A DNA stretch of 64,000 bases from Streptomyces sp. Je 1-79 (GTDB lineage Bacteria > Actinomycetota > Actinomycetes > Streptomycetales > Streptomycetaceae): the NCBI RefSeq assembly GCF_025195125.1, contig NZ_JAMGSL010000008.1, positions 178,852 to 242,851 of the forward strand. Direction: 5' to 3'. The notes beneath the pieces are model-generated. The model was given only the letters and a program-made list of their open reading frames with translations. It searched no databases and had not been told where the DNA came from. Of this stretch, positions 60,975 through 64,000 are shown piece by piece. Position 1 is the stretch's first letter; each line of letters begins with the position of its first letter. A program made the position numbers and the translations under genes.

Positions 60975-61263
60975 CGATCGTCTCGTGGTGGCGGATGACC
61001 TCCGCGATGATGAAGTTCAGGAGTTTCTCCGCGAACGCCGGGTCCAGCTTCGCGCTCTCGGCCAGTTCGCGCAGCCGGGCGATCTGGCGGGACTCGCGCG
61101 CCGGGTCGGCGGGCGGCAGCTGGTGTCTGGCCTTGAGGACGCCGACCTGCTGGGTGCACTTGAAGCGTTCGGCGAGCATGTGGACGACCGCCGCGTCGAT
61201 GTTGTCGATGCTTTCGCGCAGCCTGGTCAGTTCCGTGGTGACGGACTCGTCGATCTCGCTCAT
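60955..61263 (-). CDS. chorismate mutase
   Basis: 102-residue AroQ-type all-helical chorismate mutase; converts chorismate to prephenate for Phe and Tyr synthesis. The helix pattern ELTRLRESIDNIDAAVVHMLAERFKCTQQVGVLKARHQLPPADPARESRQIARL holds the conserved Arg, Asp, Glu/Lys and Arg-E/Q residues. Start ATG 61263; 11 bases after the AraC stop on the same strand. A free-standing single-domain enzyme of the AroQ-gamma/alpha type used in actinomycetes. Confidence 0.92.
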   Translation of the reverse strand: MSEIDESVTTELTRLRESIDNIDAAVVHMLAERFKCTQQVGVLKARHQLPPADPARESRQIARLRELAESAKLDPAFAEKLLNFIIAEVIRHHETIADGAQG

Positions 61264-61274
61264 GAGCAGCGAGC

Positions 61275-62162
61275 TTAGACGGGTCGGGAGGCGATCGTCG
61301 GCGGGTGTTCGGGATCCGGGATCCGGGTGCTCCAGCCTCCGGGGACGGTCCGGCCCTGTTGTTCGCGGAAGCGGACGGGGGCGGTGCCGACCCTGCGGGT
61401 GAAGAGCCGGGAGAAGTAGGCGGGGTCGTCGTAGCCGACGCGGCGGGCGACGGCGGCGACGGGAAGTTCGGTGGCGGCGAGGAGTTCCTTGGCGCGGCCG
61501 AGCCGGATGGTGAGCAGGTAGTCCTTGGGGCTGCAGCCGGCGGCGCGGCGGACGGCGGTACGCAGTTCGGTCTGGGTCATGCCGTGGCGGGCGGCGTGTT
61601 CGGCCACGGACAGCGGCTGGAAGGCGTCGCGGGCGAGGGCGGTGAGGACGGGGTCGCCGTCGGCGTTGGTGTCGGCGCGGGCGCGGCGCAGGGCGACGAG
61701 GAGTTCGTGGACGGCGGCGCCGGTCTCGACCTCCAGGAGGGGGTTGCCGCGGCGGGCGGCGCGGGCGATGCGGCCGATGGCGGCGCGGGGGGCGGTGGCG
61801 TCGGAGAGGGGGACGACGGGCCGGTCGGGTTCGATGTAGCCGAGTTCGGTGTAGGTGGTGGTGGCGGGGCCGGCGAAGTCGACGAAGGCCTCGTCCCAGC
61901 CGGTGCCGGGGTCGGCGGAGTAGTGGTGGGGTACGCCGGGGGTGAGCCAGATCAGGGCGGGTGCCGTGATGGCGGTGCGGCGTCCGTCGGTGCCCCGGTA
62001 CCAGCCGCCGCCGGCGCTGACGACGACGGCCACGTGGTGGTCGAGCGTGCGCGGGCCGACGGTGGGCAGGGCGCCGTGCTGGAGTCCGACACCGAGGCAG
62101 ACGAGCCCGAGGCGGTGGTGGACCGGGCTGGGTGTGAAGTAGCGCATCCAGGTGTGGTACAT
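61275..62162 (-). CDS. AraC-family transcriptional regulator
   Basis: 295-residue regulator. N-terminal AraC-type cupin sensor about 1-160 (HHVAVVVSAGGGWYRGTDG, LIWLTPGVPHHYSADPGTGWDEAFVDFAGP). The C-terminal HTH_18 is at about 190-285: EHAARHGMTQTELRTAVRRAAGCSPKDYLLTIRLGRAKELL, then RRVGYDDPAYFSRLFTRRVGTAPVRFR. Divergent from the GH35 gene (84-base gap), so likely the regulator of that sugar-utilisation gene in response to a galactoside or related sugar. Start ATG 62162. Confidence 0.92.
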   Translation of the reverse strand: MYHTWMRYFTPSPVHHRLGLVCLGVGLQHGALPTVGPRTLDHHVAVVVSAGGGWYRGTDGRRTAITAPALIWLTPGVPHHYSADPGTGWDEAFVDFAGPATTTYTELGYIEPDRPVVPLSDATAPRAAIGRIARAARRGNPLLEVETGAAVHELLVALRRARADTNADGDPVLTALARDAFQPLSVAEHAARHGMTQTELRTAVRRAAGCSPKDYLLTIRLGRAKELLAATELPVAAVARRVGYDDPAYFSRLFTRRVGTAPVRFREQQGRTVPGGWSTRIPDPEHPPTIASRPV

Positions 62163-62246
62163 CCGCCGTACCTGCCTTTCTTCCGTCCAAACAGCGACGA
62201 TCTTTGTCCATGGACCGGCCCGCCGCCAGAGGGCGAGGGTGAGGTC

Positions 62247-63992
62247 ATGAGCAGGTTCACTGTGGGTGACGAGGACTTTCTTCTGGACGGCCGGCCGGTG
62301 CGGCTGCTGTCGGGGGCGCTGCACTACTTCCGGGTGCACGAGGAGCAGTGGGGCCATCGCCTGGGGATGCTGCGCGCGATGGGGCTCAACTGTGTCGAGA
62401 CGTACGTTCCGTGGAATCTGTACGAGCCGGAGCCGGGCCGTCACGGGGACGTGGACGCGCTGGGGCGGTTCCTGGACGCGGTGGAGCGGGCCGGGATGTG
62501 GGCGATCGTGCGGCCGGGTCCGTACATCTGCGCCGAGTGGGAGAACGGCGGGCTGCCGCACTGGCTGACGGGGCCTCTGGGGCGGCGGGTGCGGACGGAC
62601 GACGCGGAGTATCTGGCTCATGTGGAGCGCTGGTTCCGCCGGCTGCTGCCGCAGGTGGTGGAGCGGCAGGTCGGGCGTGGCGGTCCGGTGGTCATGGTCC
62701 AGGTGGAGAACGAGTACGGGAGTTACGGCTCGGACCAGGGGTATCTGCGCCGGATCGCGGATCTGCTGCTCGACTGCGGGGTGGAGGTGCCGCTGTTCAC
62801 CTCGGACGGTCCGGAGGACCACATGCTGACGGGCGGGTCGGTGCCGGGGGTGCTGGCGACGGCGAACTTCGGTTCGCAGGCGCGGGAGGCGTTCGCGGCG
62901 CTGCGGCGGCACCGGCCGTCGGGGCCGCTGATGTGCATGGAGTTCTGGTGCGGCTGGTTCGACCACTGGGGTACGGAGCATTGCGTACGGGACGCGGCGG
63001 ACGCGGCGGCGACGCTGCGGGAGATCCTGGAGTGCGGGGCGTCGGTGAACCTCTACATGGCGCACGGAGGGACGAACTTCGCGGGCTGGGCGGGGGCGAA
63101 CCGGGCCGGTGAGCTGCATGTGGGCGGGCTGCGGCCGACGGTGACCTCGTACGACTACGACGCTCCGGTGGACGAGGCGGGGCTGCCGACGGAGAAGTAC
63201 TGGCGGTTCCGTGAGGTGCTCGCGGAGTACGCGGAGGGGCCGCTGCCCGAGGTGCCGGAGCCGCCGCGGCGGATCGCCGGGCCGGTGGAGGCCGCCCTGG
63301 CGCAGTGGGCGCCGCTCGCGGAGGTCCTGGAGGTCCTCGGCGACGAGGAGTCGGACACGCCGCTGCCGCCGACCTTCGAGGAGCTGGGGGTGGACCGGGG
63401 TCTGGTGCGGTACCGCCTGGAGGTCCCCGGGCCGCGGCAGCCGTATCCGCTCGGTGTCTCGGGGCTGCGCGACCGTGCGGTGGTGTACGTCGACGGGGTG
63501 CGGGCCGGGGTCCTGACGGCGGAGGAGGCGGTGCTGCCGGAGCCGGTGGCGGGGCCGGCGGTGGTGGAGCTGTGGGTGGAGTCCCTGGGGCGGGTCAACT
63601 ACGGGCCGCGGCAGGCGGAGCCGAAGGGGATCACGGGCGGGGTCCTGCACGAGCGGCAGTTTCTGCACGGGGTGCGGGCCCGGGGGCTGCGTCTGGACGC
63701 CTTCGAGGCGGCGTCGGTGGCGAAGGTGCCGTTCGGGCCGCTGTCCTCCGGGTCGCTGCCGGGGCTCTACCGGGCGGTCGTGGAGGTGTCCGGGCCGGGT
63801 GACGCGGCGCTGTCGCTGCCGGGCGGGACGCGGGGCTTCGTGTGGGTGAACGGCTTCTGTCTGGGCCGGTACTGGGGTGTGGGCCCGCAGGATTCGCTGT
63901 TCGTCCCGGGCCCGGTGCTGCGGGAGGGCACCAACGAGGTGTGGGTCCTCGAACTGGAGGGCGGGGCGGGGACGTCGGTGCGGCTTGTGTGA
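62247..63992 (+). CDS. GH35 beta-galactosidase
   Basis: 581-residue glycoside hydrolase family 35 enzyme. LLSGALHYFRVHEEQW at 20-35, VETYVPWNLYEPEPG, GPYICAEWENGGLPHWL, VQVENEYGSYG with the acid/base Glu156, and LMCMEFWCGWFDHWG with the nucleophile Glu232, are the GH35 landmarks. The C-terminal part holds beta-galactosidase jelly-roll domains, ending WVNGFCLGRYWGVGPQDSLFVPGPVLREGTNEVWVLELE. No signal peptide, so it acts in the cytosol on imported galactosides. ATG 62247 follows GAGGGTGAGG. Divergent from the AraC gene and near the end of the window. Confidence 0.95.
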   Translation: MSRFTVGDEDFLLDGRPVRLLSGALHYFRVHEEQWGHRLGMLRAMGLNCVETYVPWNLYEPEPGRHGDVDALGRFLDAVERAGMWAIVRPGPYICAEWENGGLPHWLTGPLGRRVRTDDAEYLAHVERWFRRLLPQVVERQVGRGGPVVMVQVENEYGSYGSDQGYLRRIADLLLDCGVEVPLFTSDGPEDHMLTGGSVPGVLATANFGSQAREAFAALRRHRPSGPLMCMEFWCGWFDHWGTEHCVRDAADAAATLREILECGASVNLYMAHGGTNFAGWAGANRAGELHVGGLRPTVTSYDYDAPVDEAGLPTEKYWRFREVLAEYAEGPLPEVPEPPRRIAGPVEAALAQWAPLAEVLEVLGDEESDTPLPPTFEELGVDRGLVRYRLEVPGPRQPYPLGVSGLRDRAVVYVDGVRAGVLTAEEAVLPEPVAGPAVVELWVESLGRVNYGPRQAEPKGITGGVLHERQFLHGVRARGLRLDAFEAASVAKVPFGPLSSGSLPGLYRAVVEVSGPGDAALSLPGGTRGFVWVNGFCLGRYWGVGPQDSLFVPGPVLREGTNEVWVLELEGGAGTSVRLV

Positions 63993-64000
63993 GGGTCGGG

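Overview
The window is very GC-rich, has dense codon-biased genes, and carries a chaplin, a twin-arginine phosphatase, lipoproteins with Streptomyces-style signal peptides, an ANTAR regulator beside an unusual tRNA-Leu(CAA), and a TTA codon in one gene. Together these point to a Streptomyces chromosome (core or near-core region). No insertion sequence, prophage, CRISPR array or replication origin was seen. All statements rest on reading the sequence and recalled family knowledge; no search was run.

Layout. 0-9 kb: MHYT sensor protein, O6-alkylguanine-DNA alkyltransferase, MFS transporter, cupin, secreted C39-like peptidase overlapping a lipoprotein gene, then the pseudouridine catabolic pair psuG-psuK facing a uridine-kinase-like gene. 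9-12.5 kb: HxlR regulator divergent from a PLP aminotransferase and followed by a DHA2-type exporter, with a compact inverted-repeat operator between regulator and aminotransferase. 12.5-13.6 kb: a 244-residue protein of unknown function followed on the same strand by two tandem RNAs that fold as circularly permuted tRNAs (YrlA-type Y-RNA-like). This is the most unusual feature of the window. 13.7-20 kb: DUF2293 protein, two-domain sortase-anchored chaplin, a SNF2 helicase-SWIM protein pair, and small lipoprotein and membrane genes. 20-26 kb: DoxX, methyltransferase, TPR protein, coaE, PAC2 protein and rpsA with a clear vegetative promoter. 26-37 kb: methyltransferase, hrpB, a DUF3068 protein preceded by a 46-residue membrane ORF, secreted lytic transglycosylase with Ig-like domains, DUF4184 protein and polA. 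37-41 kb: YdeP-type molybdopterin oxidoreductase, a PaaI-like thioesterase behind a TetR-type palindrome, about 0.79 kb without a gene, and a lipoprotein. 41.4-47.4 kb: a complete branched-chain amino-acid ABC operon (binding protein, LivH, LivM, LivG, LivF) ending in a strong bidirectional terminator shared with the convergent ANTAR regulator. 48-54 kb: tRNA-Leu(CAA), an HTH/LAGLIDADG-like protein with a TTA codon, DUF4331 protein, pyruvate kinase, SIMPL protein and a Tat-exported 5'-nucleotidase. 54-64 kb: a decarboxylase/N-hydroxylase pair of siderophore type, aminopeptidase N, asparaginase, chorismate mutase, and an AraC regulator divergent from a GH35 beta-galactosidase.

How genes work together. 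Translationally coupled pairs (ATGA/GTGA overlaps) are psuG-psuK, SNF2-SWIM, decarboxylase-hydroxylase, livM-livG and livG-livF. Divergent regulator/target pairs are HxlR/aminotransferase and AraC/GH35. The liv operon has an intercistronic hairpin after the binding-protein gene, which should raise binding-protein levels over the membrane and ATPase subunits.
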